From: Prorocentrum cordatum
Lineage: Eukaryota > Sar > Dinophyceae > Prorocentrales > Prorocentraceae
Reading direction: 5' to 3'
DNA: 44,328 nucleotides
NCBI GenBank assembly: GCA_963575745.1
Contig: CAUYUJ010022050.1
Location: 85,001 to 129,328, forward strand
In this document: positions 11,200 to 19,790 of the stretch, piece after piece
How positions within the stretch are numbered: the stretch's first letter is position 1
How the letters are laid out: each line of letters opens with the position of its first letter
Translations under genes and position numbers: made by a program
The notes under the pieces: model-generated
The model's input: only the letters and a program-made list of their open reading frames with translations
What the model was told of the DNA's origin: nothing
Database searches by the model: none

Positions 11200-11455
11200 C
11201 CTCCCTCCTTCCCTCATCCTCCTCCTCCTTCCTCCTTTCTTCCTCCTTTCTTCCTCCTGCTCCTCCTGCTCCTCCTGCTCCTCCTGCTCCTCCTCCTCTT
11301 CCTCCTCCTCCTCCTCCTCCTTCTCCTCCTCCTCCTCCTCCTCCTCCTCCTCCTCCTCCTCCTCCTCCTCCCCCTCTCCCCTCTCCTCTCCCCTCCTCCT
11401 CCTCCTCCTCCTCCTCCTTCTCCTCCAACCCTCCCCTCCTCCCACCCCCCCCCTC
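11200..11455. repeat. Long (TCC)n/(CTC)n polypyrimidine tract
   Basis: About 250 bp of nearly uninterrupted pyrimidine on the plus strand, with GCTCCT units near 11258-11292. Both strands stay open because the units lack stops. Confidence 0.95.
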
Positions 11456-11469
11456 CCAGGGGCCGTGGT

Positions 11470-11850
11470 AGGCCGGCGCTGCGCGCGGCGGCGCCCAGCC
11501 TCTCGCTCTGGCCGCCCCCGCGCGCCGCCCCCCGGGGCCGCCGGCCCCGGCAGTGGGCGCCCGCGGGTGGGCCCGCCCCCGCGCCGGCCCGCACCGCCGG
11601 CCGTCGCCGCGGCCGCGCTCGGCCGCTGCCGCGGCCGCTGCTGGCGGCGCGCGCAGGGCGCGCGCCGCCGCGCTCGGCCGCCACCGCTGGCCGCCGCGCT
11701 CGGAGGCCACCGCCGCCACCGCCGGCCACCGCGCTCGGCCGCCACCGCCGCCGCGGCGGTTGCTGCAGCGGCCGCGGTTGCTGCAGAGGCGGCGGCGCTC
11801 CGCTGCGGTCGCTTCAGCGGCGGCGGCGGCGGCGGCGGCTGCGGCTGCTG
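11470..11850. repeat. Extremely GC-rich GCC/GGC-repeat block
   Basis: About 380 bp made of GCC, GGC and CGC units, including a 21-nt-scale repeat GCTCGGCCGCCACCG. Ala/Arg/Pro frames are open in all phases, so coding cannot be inferred. Confidence 0.8.
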
Positions 11851-12017
11851 AAGCCGCCCGCCGCCCCACCTCGAGGTTCGGAGCTCGAGGCTTCTTCCCC
11901 AGAGCGGCGCTTTGGGGTGCGTGCTGGCCTCGAGAGGGGTTGAATGTGTCTGCTGTGATTTCTCGCCAACGCCCCAGTGCGCTATGCGCTATGGGTTGCG
12001 TTGTATGATGCCCCAAT

Positions 12018-12189
12018 GTCGGCGGCGAGCCCGGGGGGAAGGGCGGGCCTTCTCAGAAGGCTCGGAAGCACCCTGGCCTTCTGAGAAGTTTTCCAACCCT
12101 TCCCCGAAGACACCGAAAACTTATCAGAAGGTGCGAGGGTTTCTGAGAAGTCCAGCTTCTCACTTCCCCCCCCCTCGATCGCCGCCGAC
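12018..12189. mobile_element. 172-bp fold-back (MITE-like) element, copy 2
   Basis: The left end GTCGGCGGCGAGCCCGGGG and the right end ...CCCTCGATCGCCGCCGAC are inverted repeats. Internal CTTCTCAGAAGG, CTTCTGAGAAG and TTCTGAGAAG palindromes match those near 8030-8150 in inverse orientation. No ORF and no clear target duplication. Confidence 0.65.
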
Positions 12190-12560
12190 AAAGTGTTGCC
12201 ATCACTGGTTGCCGCCGTGTTGGCCCGTGGGCGGTGCCCTACGGCTGGCGCCCTCTTCCCCAAGCAGTGTTTGCACCGAGGGGCTTTCACCGATGTCTGG
12301 TTGCCACCCTGTTGCCCGATGGGGCGCTCCAGAAAGGGGCCTCGCCTTCGAAGATCGGAGGAGTTGCCATCCCTTCCGCGGCGGAAGGCGGCGGAAGTAA
12401 AACGGTGGCGGCTCCGCTGGCGGAAGCCGGCGGAAGCCGGCGGAAGCTCGGCGGAAGCCGGCGGAAGGACGAGGTGCACCCCAAAGAGACGACAACACGT
12501 CTGGGCGCAGGGTTTCCGGAATCGGCCATATGGGTATGGGTGGTATCCCATGATGCCCTC
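12190..12560. repeat. Imperfect duplication plus GCCGGCGGAA tandem array
   Basis: TGGTTGCCGCCGTGTTGGCC near 12207 recurs in diverged form near 12298 (TGGTTGCCACCCTGTTGCCC). At 12384-12466 a roughly 10-nt unit GCCGGCGGAA is repeated several times. No gene is supported. Confidence 0.6.
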
Positions 12561-12893
12561 AGCTATCGGTGTTTTTCATGGTTGCCGCAGGTTTCTGACT
12601 CCCTCCTGGTGCCCTGTGGTCTGGTTGTCGCCCTGGGTCTTCTAGCTGATCGCTGGCCATAGAATGCACCACGTGGACCGCACCATGCACATTGCATGAC
12701 CACGTAGGCTGCCCCACATCGGTTGCACGAGATCGAGAGATCCAGAGCCCAGAAGCTACTTGGAGCCCACGCTGGCAACCACTGGACACCTCTTTCGCCC
12801 TTCGTGGGCCTCCGGCCTCCAGGGGGCGCCCCCGTGGCCACGGCTGGATCGCCGGAGCGCCCCACCCTCGAGAGGTCCAGCGGCCGAGTTCTT
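12561..12893. other. Intergenic segment, no supported gene
   Basis: Mixed sequence with no domain-bearing frame and no obvious repeat. Confidence 0.4.
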
Positions 12894-13034
12894 GACGGCT
12901 TGGCATCGCTGGGACGTGTGCATTTTTCCTTTGGCGAGGACCATCGAGGAGCATCCTCGATCATGTGGCGAAAAACCCACGCACGAAACCGACAAAAAAA
13001 CAGGGAATGGACGTCCGAGCGATGGCCAGGACGG
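12894..13034. mobile_element. MITE-like fold-back element, copy B, with 5-bp target duplication
   Basis: A 131-bp unit (12899-13029) has terminal inverted repeats CTTGGCATCGC and GCGATGGCCAG. It is flanked by GACGG at 12894-12898 and 13030-13034, a plausible target duplication. The interior matches copy A at 3379-3507, including GACGTGTGCATTTTTCCT and GACCATCGAGGAGCATCCT. The ends and duplication fit a non-autonomous DNA transposon. Confidence 0.75.
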
Positions 13035-13319
13035 ACGCCGCTCACTGCACTCTGAGGCCTGTAACGCCTTAGGAGCCTCCGATGGAGTCATATGGCAGAA
13101 TTTCTTGTGAGGTGGCCTGCTTGCGAGCGACTGCCAATTTTTGTTTTACTATTCTTGACGGAGGGGGCGGGTGCCGCTTCGCGCTTCCCGCTGGGCGCAG
13201 CGGGCCTCGACTTCGGCGGGCCGAGGGGCTGGCAGCTCGCCCCCCGCGGTGGGCAGGCGGAGGCGGGCGGGCAGCAGAGCGCGCTGGTCAAACAGTTGCG
13301 CAGCGTCCTGGCCAGCCTC
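13035..13319. other. Intergenic segment, no supported gene
   Basis: GC-rich mixed sequence, with short inverted GGGCC and GGCGGGC blocks near 13200-13280. Nothing else is supported. Confidence 0.4.
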
Positions 13320-13490
13320 AATCCAGGAGGGAAAAAAACACACAGACACAATTAATCGTCGACTCCCCAGAAAATATGGGAAAATATGGGAAGTGGTGGG
13401 GAAGACAAAAACCCAGAAAATATGGCAAAATATGGGGGATCCTTTTATTTGTGTGTATTTATTTGTGTGTCCCAGGGCCCCTTCATCAAT
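13320..13490. repeat. Dispersed repeat family, copy 2 of 3 (tail part)
   Basis: It contains CAGGAGGGAAAAAAACACAC, ACAGACACAATTAATCGTCG, several AAAATATGGG units and the GTTTATTTGTGTGTCCCAGG/GGGCCCCTTCA end shared with the copy at 8.7-8.9 kb. Confidence 0.65.
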
Positions 13491-13923
13491 GCCCACCAAA
13501 GAATGTTCTGAGAGCCTTTTGTGGTCTGCACGGCACGCTCTCGGAACAGTTCTGGCTGAGACTGCCTTGTTTTACCACATCGGGTTCATGCCCTAAGAGC
13601 ATTGTTTTCGTGATTCGCCAGTGGGGGTGCTCAGGACATGTCGTGGTAGGCTTGTAGGAATGCCAGGACGGTCGGTCCCTGCTCAAGATGTCGGCTTCGC
13701 TGGCGGCAGCGTGGTGTAGGCCGACGCGGCGAACATCGACTACCAGAGGAGGAAAAGGTTTCGATGCCGCCGCCCGTCCCTCGTCTTTGCCTTTTTGGGG
13801 CCTCCTGGGATGCCCTCGCCGCCACCGCTGGATTCTGATCGAACTCCTGCTCAGAGCGCACCTGAGGAGTGGTCCAGGGAGTAGCGGTATCGGCACGTTC
13901 TCGCTCACCCAGACTGCACGCGA
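13491..13923. other. Intergenic segment, no supported gene
   Basis: Mixed sequence. A 236-residue minus-strand frame crosses this stretch and the next repeat, but it includes repeat-derived sequence and no domain. Confidence 0.4.
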
Positions 13924-14188
13924 GAGTGACACTCCGCCGGAGTGAACCTTTGGTGCGGGCCCACTTGGGTCACCCGATCGCCGAGAGTAGCCCCTTGCTC
14001 GCTCGGGTTTGCCCGCCCCCCCCCCCCGCGGCTCCCGGGAAGCCGCGCACCAGAGGTCACTCTTGCCTAGGGTCACTCGATCAGGAGGGGAAAAACACAC
14101 AGACACAATTCGTCGTCGATTCTCAGGAAACGTGGGAAATGGAGGGGGAGACGAACATCCAGAAACTACGGTGCATGTGGAATCCTGG
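13924..14188. repeat. Dispersed repeat family, copy 3 of 3
   Basis: It opens with GAGTGAC and CCTTTGGTGCGGGCCCACTT. It has an internal inverted partner CCGCGCACCAGAGGTCACTC near 14043-14062, then the tail GGAAAAACACACAGACACAATT and an ATCCAGAAAC...GGAATCCTGG end. It matches 8524-8880 in the same order and orientation. Confidence 0.65.
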
Positions 14189-14492
14189 CCCCGCAATGTT
14201 AAATAAGAGTGGGGGAGCGCCTGGGTTGACTTTAAACGGAGAAGGTTAAAAGGCGAGGTATAAATCGAGCATGTACCGCTGCCGTGCCTGGCTCAAGCCG
14301 GGCCCGGCCAAATATGTGATTGTGCCTCACCGAGGCGCACGATTCGTATCTGAGATCGGAAAATACCTTTTCCATTGACGATGCCCATCCTATCCTTTAC
14401 TCCAGATCCCATGCTTCGTCTTGCTCTCTTGCTCATGCGATATGAGCCAAAGCCTGGGATATGGGAACGCCTAAGGCGTAATATATACCTAA
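14189..14492 (+). other. 5' flank of the outer retroelement (LTR or leader not delimited)
   Basis: Composition changes here from GC-rich repeats to balanced DNA. A TATAAAT string lies at 14259-14265. A partial resemblance to the dinoflagellate spliced leader 3' end (TGGCTCAAG) lies at 14289-14297. If the outer element has LTRs, its 5' LTR should be in this area. The matching 3' copy is outside the window, so its limits cannot be drawn. Confidence 0.4.
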
Positions 14493-14513
14493 GCTTACCA
14501 GTGTTTTCGACTT

Positions 14514-14525
14514 GGTAGCGGAGCT
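14514..14525 (+). promoter_or_regulatory. Candidate primer binding site of the outer element
   Basis: TGGTAGCGGAGC resembles the usual Copia primer binding site complementary to the 3' end of initiator tRNA-Met (TGGTATCAGAGC-like). It sits just upstream of the Gag frame, where such a site is expected. The exact primer tRNA is inferred, not shown. Confidence 0.45.
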
Positions 14526-14537
14526 GGCTACACTCTC

Positions 14538-16676
14538 GTGTGGCTGGCTCTCGCTCTGATTCCTGTAATCCACGGCACAACTTGGTGGACTACTACTACG
14601 GTGGAATACCATGTTGCGCCGGCTCTGCGAGGAGCGGAGCCAGTCCGCGATCGAGCTAGCGGGGCAACCCGCGAACTCGAGACGCTCTCTCCTACTTCAC
14701 TGCGCTACTTCACTCTCGACTTCCACCAGATGCCAATCGGCAACTCGATCGAGAACGTGGTCACCCTGCGGGGCTACCCGCAGCGGGGCCACCTGCATCC
14801 CGTGCCAGTCAGGCGCCTCACGGCTACTACGCCAGAGCCTGACAAACCACAGCCTAAACCAATCACCGAAGCCGAAATGCACATGCACTGGATTAAGATA
14901 ACTAACTTCGGCATTCTGTGGGTAATAATGGGATGTGCTGTGGGATACATGCGGCAGGGGATGGACGACACGCGTACTACTGGCCCTTCATGGGACCCTG
15001 CCGGTACTACGCCTTTTCGCGAATACGTTCGCGAAGTACATGCATGGATAAACGTAACGAGCGGCAATATGACGCCACCACAACAAGCTGCAGCACTACA
15101 ACGAGGCCTTCAAGGTCTTGCTCGTCGTATCGCCATGCAGGTCCCCTCCCAGATCATCAACTATGGTGTAACTGTCAATGGACAGCCAACGGATGCAGTT
15201 ACTTATATACTGTACCTATTGAGCACCAAATTTGAAAATCTGGAAGATGAGCGCCAGCTCAACTCTGGCACTGCCCTTATCGACTTTCGCGTCGAAAGGG
15301 GCGAGCGAATCGACTCAGTGTTAGCTCGATTCGAGATGGCCCGTGACGAGGCTAACTCTGTTGGCTTTGTCATCCCCAATTTTCAGATCCTAACGCTGAT
15401 CCTTTTCAGAGCGTTAGGCGTTGGCGCGTCACGAGCCCAACACCTGCTGGAGCCCTTTAATCATCAGATGCCCAGAACACAAGCAGACTATGACAGGCTG
15501 CTGACCAGGATGAGGAACTACGGACATGTTGCCGAGCGCTCTCCTGGCAACATTGCGGGTATCTTCACAGGGCACCACTCACATGCAGGTGTCTACGCCA
15601 CGACTGCGGGGTCACCCGCTGGTCCTGGCGAGCCAAGTCCCTGGGCTGACCCAGCCGATATGCCCAACGAGGCCACTGCCTTCTTAGGGCAGACCGGCCA
15701 GGCATCGGCAGAGGCAGCTGAGGCGAACGCCTGGTCGAACTACTCGCCAGGCGCCGCCTACACTGCAAGCCCGCCCTCGGGCACAACCCTCTGGGGCCAA
15801 GCGGAGTCATCCGCTCAAGGGTCTCAGCCACCCTCACCGTTTGAATCTGGCACTGACACAGATACCTCATCTGACGATGAGCACAATGGCATAGTCTCTG
15901 CTGGTAATGACTATCCAGCGGATGACACTCACCTTTCTGAACAACAAAGAGCGGAAGCCGCTTTTATGGCTTATCGCAAATCAAAACGCCGTTGGAGGCG
16001 CTTTATGAAGAAACCAGTCAGAAAAGTGAGACGCGCAGTACGCCGACATTTCAAACGATATGGAAAGGGTCGTGGCAAAGGGGGTCGCAGACGCCGTATG
16101 CATGGTAGGGGTATTACTGCTTTCCTCACGTCCTTAACTGATATAGTCTTTGAGGAAGTTCTTATCGGAGGCAAAGGTCGGGGTCACAGGCGGACCTCTG
16201 GTAAGGGAAAAGGGCGGAGGGGTAACCCTAGGGACGCTTCTGGCAACACTATGAAGTGTCATACATGCGGTAGTACAGAGCATTTGCGCGATCAATGCCC
16301 GAAAGGGAAAGGAAAGGGATCCGTACATTTGGCTCAAAACTCTTTTATGGATGACATAGACTACATTGACTACGAGTTTTACGTCAATCCAGAAGCGGCT
16401 CCCGCCGCGGGCTCCTCCACGTACTACGTGATGGCCCGCTGCGCTGAAGTGACCGTAGCCCTGGAAGAGTACGCGGTGACCCTCTTCGACGAGGTCCACG
16501 GCTGGGGCGAAGTCGACGAGGTCGCGTTCAATGCCTGGTTCGGTCTTCCAGCGGGGCCACCCGCCGACGACGAGATCTCCGATGCTGAGACCGTCCCGGC
16601 GACCGAGGAGGAGCTCGCCGCCGCGCTGGCACCGCAGGTGATTGGCATGCCGTTGCTGTGTATGGAACCCGTGTAA
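14538..16676 (+). CDS. Outer retroelement Gag (5' part of an interrupted polyprotein)
   Basis: The frame begins at a GTG (14538), and the first in-frame ATG is 14730. The true start is uncertain because the frame is open from 14493. Residues about 170-345 form the Gag core typical of dinoflagellate Copia-like elements, including an IDFRVERGERIDSVLARFEMAR helix block. A highly basic stretch follows (about 480-535), then one CCHC zinc knuckle, C-x2-C-x4-H-x4-C, at residues 574-587 (16257-16298). Gag would assemble particles and package RNA. The true coding sequence stops being continuous at 16656. The last codons and the TAA at 16674 lie in the inserted LTR, so this is not the natural end. The reading resumes at 34594. 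Confidence 0.85.
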   Translation: MWLALALIPVIHGTTWWTTTTVEYHVAPALRGAEPVRDRASGATRELETLSPTSLRYFTLDFHQMPIGNSIENVVTLRGYPQRGHLHPVPVRRLTATTPEPDKPQPKPITEAEMHMHWIKITNFGILWVIMGCAVGYMRQGMDDTRTTGPSWDPAGTTPFREYVREVHAWINVTSGNMTPPQQAAALQRGLQGLARRIAMQVPSQIINYGVTVNGQPTDAVTYILYLLSTKFENLEDERQLNSGTALIDFRVERGERIDSVLARFEMARDEANSVGFVIPNFQILTLILFRALGVGASRAQHLLEPFNHQMPRTQADYDRLLTRMRNYGHVAERSPGNIAGIFTGHHSHAGVYATTAGSPAGPGEPSPWADPADMPNEATAFLGQTGQASAEAAEANAWSNYSPGAAYTASPPSGTTLWGQAESSAQGSQPPSPFESGTDTDTSSDDEHNGIVSAGNDYPADDTHLSEQQRAEAAFMAYRKSKRRWRRFMKKPVRKVRRAVRRHFKRYGKGRGKGGRRRRMHGRGITAFLTSLTDIVFEEVLIGGKGRGHRRTSGKGKGRRGNPRDASGNTMKCHTCGSTEHLRDQCPKGKGKGSVHLAQNSFMDDIDYIDYEFYVNPEAAPAAGSSTYYVMARCAEVTVALEEYAVTLFDEVHGWGEVDEVAFNAWFGLPAGPPADDEISDAETVPATEEELAAALAPQVIGMPLLCMEPV
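14659..16564. repeat. Interspersed 14-nt GC hairpins, upstream group
   Basis: Seven copies of GCGGG-nnnn-CCCGC or compensated variants lie at 14659, 14768, 14783, 15606, 15801 (GCGGA/TCCGC), 16395 (GCGGC/GCCGC) and 16551. The first three are out of phase with the Gag frame and the others are in phase, so placement is not explained by the peptide alone. Confidence 0.8.
16257..16298 (+). other. CCHC zinc knuckle in outer Gag
   Basis: The peptide CHTCGSTEHLRDQC gives the canonical C-x2-C-x4-H-x4-C spacing of retroviral and retrotransposon nucleocapsids. It is flanked by Gly/Lys/Arg-rich sequence suited to RNA binding. Confidence 0.9.
16652..16656. repeat. Target site duplication, left copy (GTTGC)
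   Basis: GTTGC directly precedes the left LTR and is repeated directly after the right LTR at 34593-34597. Five base pairs is the usual duplication made by Copia integrases. Confidence 0.92.
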
Positions 16677-16852
16677 TACCCTCATATATACTCCTTATCC
16701 TTACCTCTCCCGCACCTGGCCGTTTGGGCTCAGGTACTGAGTTGGAGCGATCGTACCTTGATCGCTTGGGAGGGAAAGATCTCCATCTATCCCTCCATCT
16801 CTCTACCAACGGATCAGGGGTTCTGTACTCTTGTACTTCAACCCCATACACA
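16657..16852 (+). repeat. Left LTR of the inner element
   Basis: 196 bp, with TGTGTATGG at the 5' end and its complement CCATACACA at the 3' end. It is identical to 34397-34592 except at 16757 (C versus T), 16776 (A versus G) and 16781 (C versus A), about 98.5 percent identity. It supplies the TAA that artificially ends the upstream Gag frame. Confidence 0.95.
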
Positions 16853-16866
16853 GGTTATCAGCCCTT
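16853..16866 (+). promoter_or_regulatory. Candidate primer binding site of the inner element
   Basis: GGTTATCAGCCC starts at the first base after the left LTR. Position and partial match to TGGTTATCAGAGC-type Copia primer sites suggest minus-strand priming by a tRNA-Met. Confidence 0.5.
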
Positions 16867-16916
16867 TAACGCTCACCTTCACCGACTCGCCCGCGGTGAC
16901 CTAGCATGCGAGCCCA

Positions 16917-17846
16917 ATGGAGCCGCTTCGGCGCATGCGCCGTAAGGGTTCCATTGGGGCTTCGCGTCCAAGCTCTCCCACGGTGCGACGGCTCGGTGAC
17001 GAGTTGGAGAGCATTAGTGCGGACTGTGTTGGTGTCCCCGATACCCCCCCCAGCTCCCGAGGACCCGAGGCGCGTCTAGCTGCTGAACTTCGCCGCAGCC
17101 CCGCCCGCGGGGGGACAGGAGAAGGAGTAGGAACAGGAAGGAAGGAGTTTCACACGCCGACCTTTGATCCTCCCTCCCCTTCCCCGTCGGGAGCAATCCC
17201 AACCGCGTCAGGCGAAAGCCTTACCGGTCTCGATACTCCAGGGCGCTTCCGCGCTAACCGCCGATGGACCTCAGGCGCTGGAACCCCCAGCCCTGCGACC
17301 GTCCCTGTGGCGGAGCACGTAGCTACCTTCGAGGAACTCAGTAGACCAGTGTCGGCACAGCCACAGACGCGGTACCCCAAGGTATCATCGGATGAGACAT
17401 CACACACACATGGTCCGAGTCGCAGCTCGTCCGCGCGCAACCGCCGTGGAGCCCCAGGCCCATGCGGCGAGAGCAGGTCGAGCCCGCGCACTGCCTCTCA
17501 GAGGCCATGCACTCCCCGCGACAGGGGACACAGGGAAGCTGACGCTCCCCACCTCTCCATCTCAGACGACCAGCTGGCGGAGACGTCCGCCGCAGGTGAC
17601 ATAGCTGAGCTCAGAGACCAGGTTGAAATCTTCGTGTCCAGCCAATACTCTGGACTACTACAGAGCGTTCAGACGAATGCCACGGATACTGCAGCCATAC
17701 GCCGCGATCTTGACGGCGCCTTAGGGATCATCGATTCCAGGATCGCCGAAGATAGACGCATCATAGGAGAACTGCAGTACCAGGTTGATCGTGAGGTGTC
17801 ACACTCAGGTGAACGAACGGCGATGGTCGAGAACCTGCGCAACTAA
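16917..17846 (+). CDS. Inner Gag, N-terminal part
   Basis: An ATG at 16917 opens a 309-codon frame ending in TAA (17844-17846). The first 200 residues are Ser/Pro/Arg-rich and probably disordered. From about residue 215 the sequence becomes helical with heptad-like spacing (AELRDQVEIFVSSQYSGLLQ region), a likely coiled coil. The frame resumes in the same phase immediately after the TAA, and the coiled-coil character continues. The stop is therefore best read as a nonsense mutation within one Gag gene (for example CAA to TAA) rather than a real end. Location 65 bp after the LTR fits the first gene of an LTR element. Confidence 0.75.
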   Translation: MEPLRRMRRKGSIGASRPSSPTVRRLGDELESISADCVGVPDTPPSSRGPEARLAAELRRSPARGGTGEGVGTGRKEFHTPTFDPPSPSPSGAIPTASGESLTGLDTPGRFRANRRWTSGAGTPSPATVPVAEHVATFEELSRPVSAQPQTRYPKVSSDETSHTHGPSRSSSARNRRGAPGPCGESRSSPRTASQRPCTPRDRGHREADAPHLSISDDQLAETSAAGDIAELRDQVEIFVSSQYSGLLQSVQTNATDTAAIRRDLDGALGIIDSRIAEDRRIIGELQYQVDREVSHSGERTAMVENLRN

Positions 17847-19415
17847 CTCGCGCAGATGGAGCAACAACTTGTGATCGTACGCGACACAGGCATTTCTGCG
17901 GTCAGGATTTTACACGATGAGATCCACGACCAGCTCCGTAACCGACCAACCCCAACCGAGGCCACAGACCTCGGCGACGTTCAGTCTCAGATCAATGGTC
18001 TTCGATCTTACCTAGACCACACTACGGCGACGCTTCGTACCGAAGCACACACAAACTCGTCGAACCTGATCGACATGTTGCAGCGTACTGAGAGAGTCAT
18101 CACTCAAAGGCTTGATGCGACCAACGCTGTCGTGCAGCCACTCGCTAACCGGATCTCTGACATAGAGCAGCGTATCCCTGGTGTACAGGACGCCCTGGCA
18201 GAGTTGCGTGTCGGACGAGCCCAGACTGATCAGCTGGATTCTCCTCCCACGGTTTACGATTTCGCCCGCCCCACTGACAGGTTGCAGGAGGTTGAGAAGG
18301 CGGCGGACCACACGCAGTTAGAGCTCTCCCAGGTTATTCATGAAAGAGATACTGAGAAGGTACGCGTTGAGAGTTATCTCGCACGTCTGGAAAGCGAGGT
18401 GGAGGCACAAAGCGCCCGTCTCCGAGCATGCGAGCATCGGCTTGATCGGTATTCCCAACGGTCTCGGGATACTGATGAGTATACACGCCAAAAGGTATGT
18501 CAAATACAAGAAGACATGACGAGCTGGACGAATCAGCTGATCGACCACACTAACGACACCAACATTCACCTTCGACCTGCAGCCGACCCGCACAGGCCGA
18601 CGGCAGTGTCCGCCGAAGCACCACAAGCTTCAGCAGGACAACAACGACGCACATCTCCAGGAGCAGCCTCCGCGGCAGCTTCTGCACAGACACGCCATGT
18701 GACTCCTGTGCGCACAGAACCAACCATCGACGGTGCACCGATACCCTCACAGCCAGCGTCTGCGGTGTCGGTCCATACTACGACGCCTATCAAGGAGTCA
18801 GACACCGTCCGTGTACCTGTCTTGCCTAAGATCACGCAGCTGCTGGAGTGGCAGCAAAGGGTGCGGAAGAACTTCGGGGCCGCCTCAGGGCGACCATCCA
18901 AAGCATACGCCTTCCTATGCGTGGCAGAACAGCCCGAATGTACATTCGAGGATTTACAAGACAGTGGAGACGTTGAGAGCATCGATTGCAAACTCGCAAC
19001 CGCTCTGAGCGACATCTTATCCTCAGACTTACGCTACCAAATCAGGCTCATCGAAACCAGAGAGCACAAAGCAGGACGCATGCTCAAAGGACGCCAGAAA
19101 TACTGGCATATCCTACAGTCCTACAAAGTGACAGACGTCGACGACGACCTGCACGATTTCGAGCGCCTTAAAGAACTGAGGATGAGAGACGAAGATTTGC
19201 AACGTTTCATTACCGATTGGGACGCCTTACTCTTGGAATGCCGAGAAGTACCCGATCCAAAGATATTGGAACCGCTATTCCGCACACAGATTCGTAGACA
19301 TGCATGGATGAAACAAGACATGTACGAGTACCAGCGCATGAAGATGAGCGACCCGAATCGTACCTACGGTTGGCTTCGACAGCGTGTCCTGGACATACTG
19401 GAGATAAACAATTGG
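17847..19415 (+). CDS. Inner Gag, coiled coil and capsid-like core
   Basis: In frame with the preceding segment. The first internal ATG is 17856, but no independent start is needed. Residues to about 235 are a long predicted coiled coil. A Ser/Ala/Thr-rich hinge follows, then from about 18800 the helical Gag core typical of dinoflagellate Copia elements (LEWQQRVRKNFG, then YWHILQSYKV and a DDDLHDFERLKELRMRDEDL block). The frame stays open to 19796, but from about 19400-19440 the meaningful protein moves to the -1 phase, where zinc fingers appear. This indicates a one-base loss, or less likely a -1 ribosomal frameshift. Confidence 0.75.
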
Positions 19416-19790
19416 AGAAGAATCAAAACAAACTACGGTACGAACATGAGACACGATCTCAGGTCAACGTGTGCGTTGCATGGAAGAAAGGCAATTGTCG
19501 CAATGGTGAACGGTGCAAGGCTTTACATACATATTCCAGGGATTGGAAGAACAACAAATCTTCCAGAACATCAACGGCTGGTGGCAACCCCCGCCGTAGT
19601 ATGTCCACCCCTGCGAATCACAAGAAGCCAGCATCAAGGCCGTTCTGCTTCGATTTTGCCAAGCGCAACACATGTACCAGAGGTGATAAGTGTAACTACC
19701 CGCACGTCGCACAGTGCAAGGATTTCGCACAGAACAAGTGCACAAAAGGCGACAAATGCAAATACGCTCATCTCGCACCTGTGCAAAGAC
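19416..19790 (+). CDS. Inner Gag, triple CCCH zinc-finger nucleocapsid
   Basis: In the frame phased with 19304, three C-x7/8-C-x5-C-x3-H fingers lie at 19472-19528, 19646-19705 and 19715-19771. CCCH fingers bind single-stranded RNA and here take the place of the CCHC knuckle found in the outer element's Gag. The segment continues from the capsid-like part in a shifted phase, and near 19771-19830 sense passes to a third phase. Function as RNA-packaging nucleocapsid is inferred from position and motif. Confidence 0.75.

Noticed and set aside
13486-14196. 236-residue minus-strand frame with an IVSVCF motif seen also near 8.7 and 13.4 kb
   Set aside because: The shared peptide is the translation of the dispersed DNA repeat, whose copies match as DNA and include its non-coding tail.
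14259-14265. TATAAAT as a promoter of the outer element
   Set aside because: Dinoflagellate promoters generally lack a classical TATA box and the LTR limits are unknown, so it is mentioned only as a string.
16674-16676. TAA as the natural end of the outer Gag
   Set aside because: It lies inside the inserted LTR. The pre-insertion frame continues at 34598.
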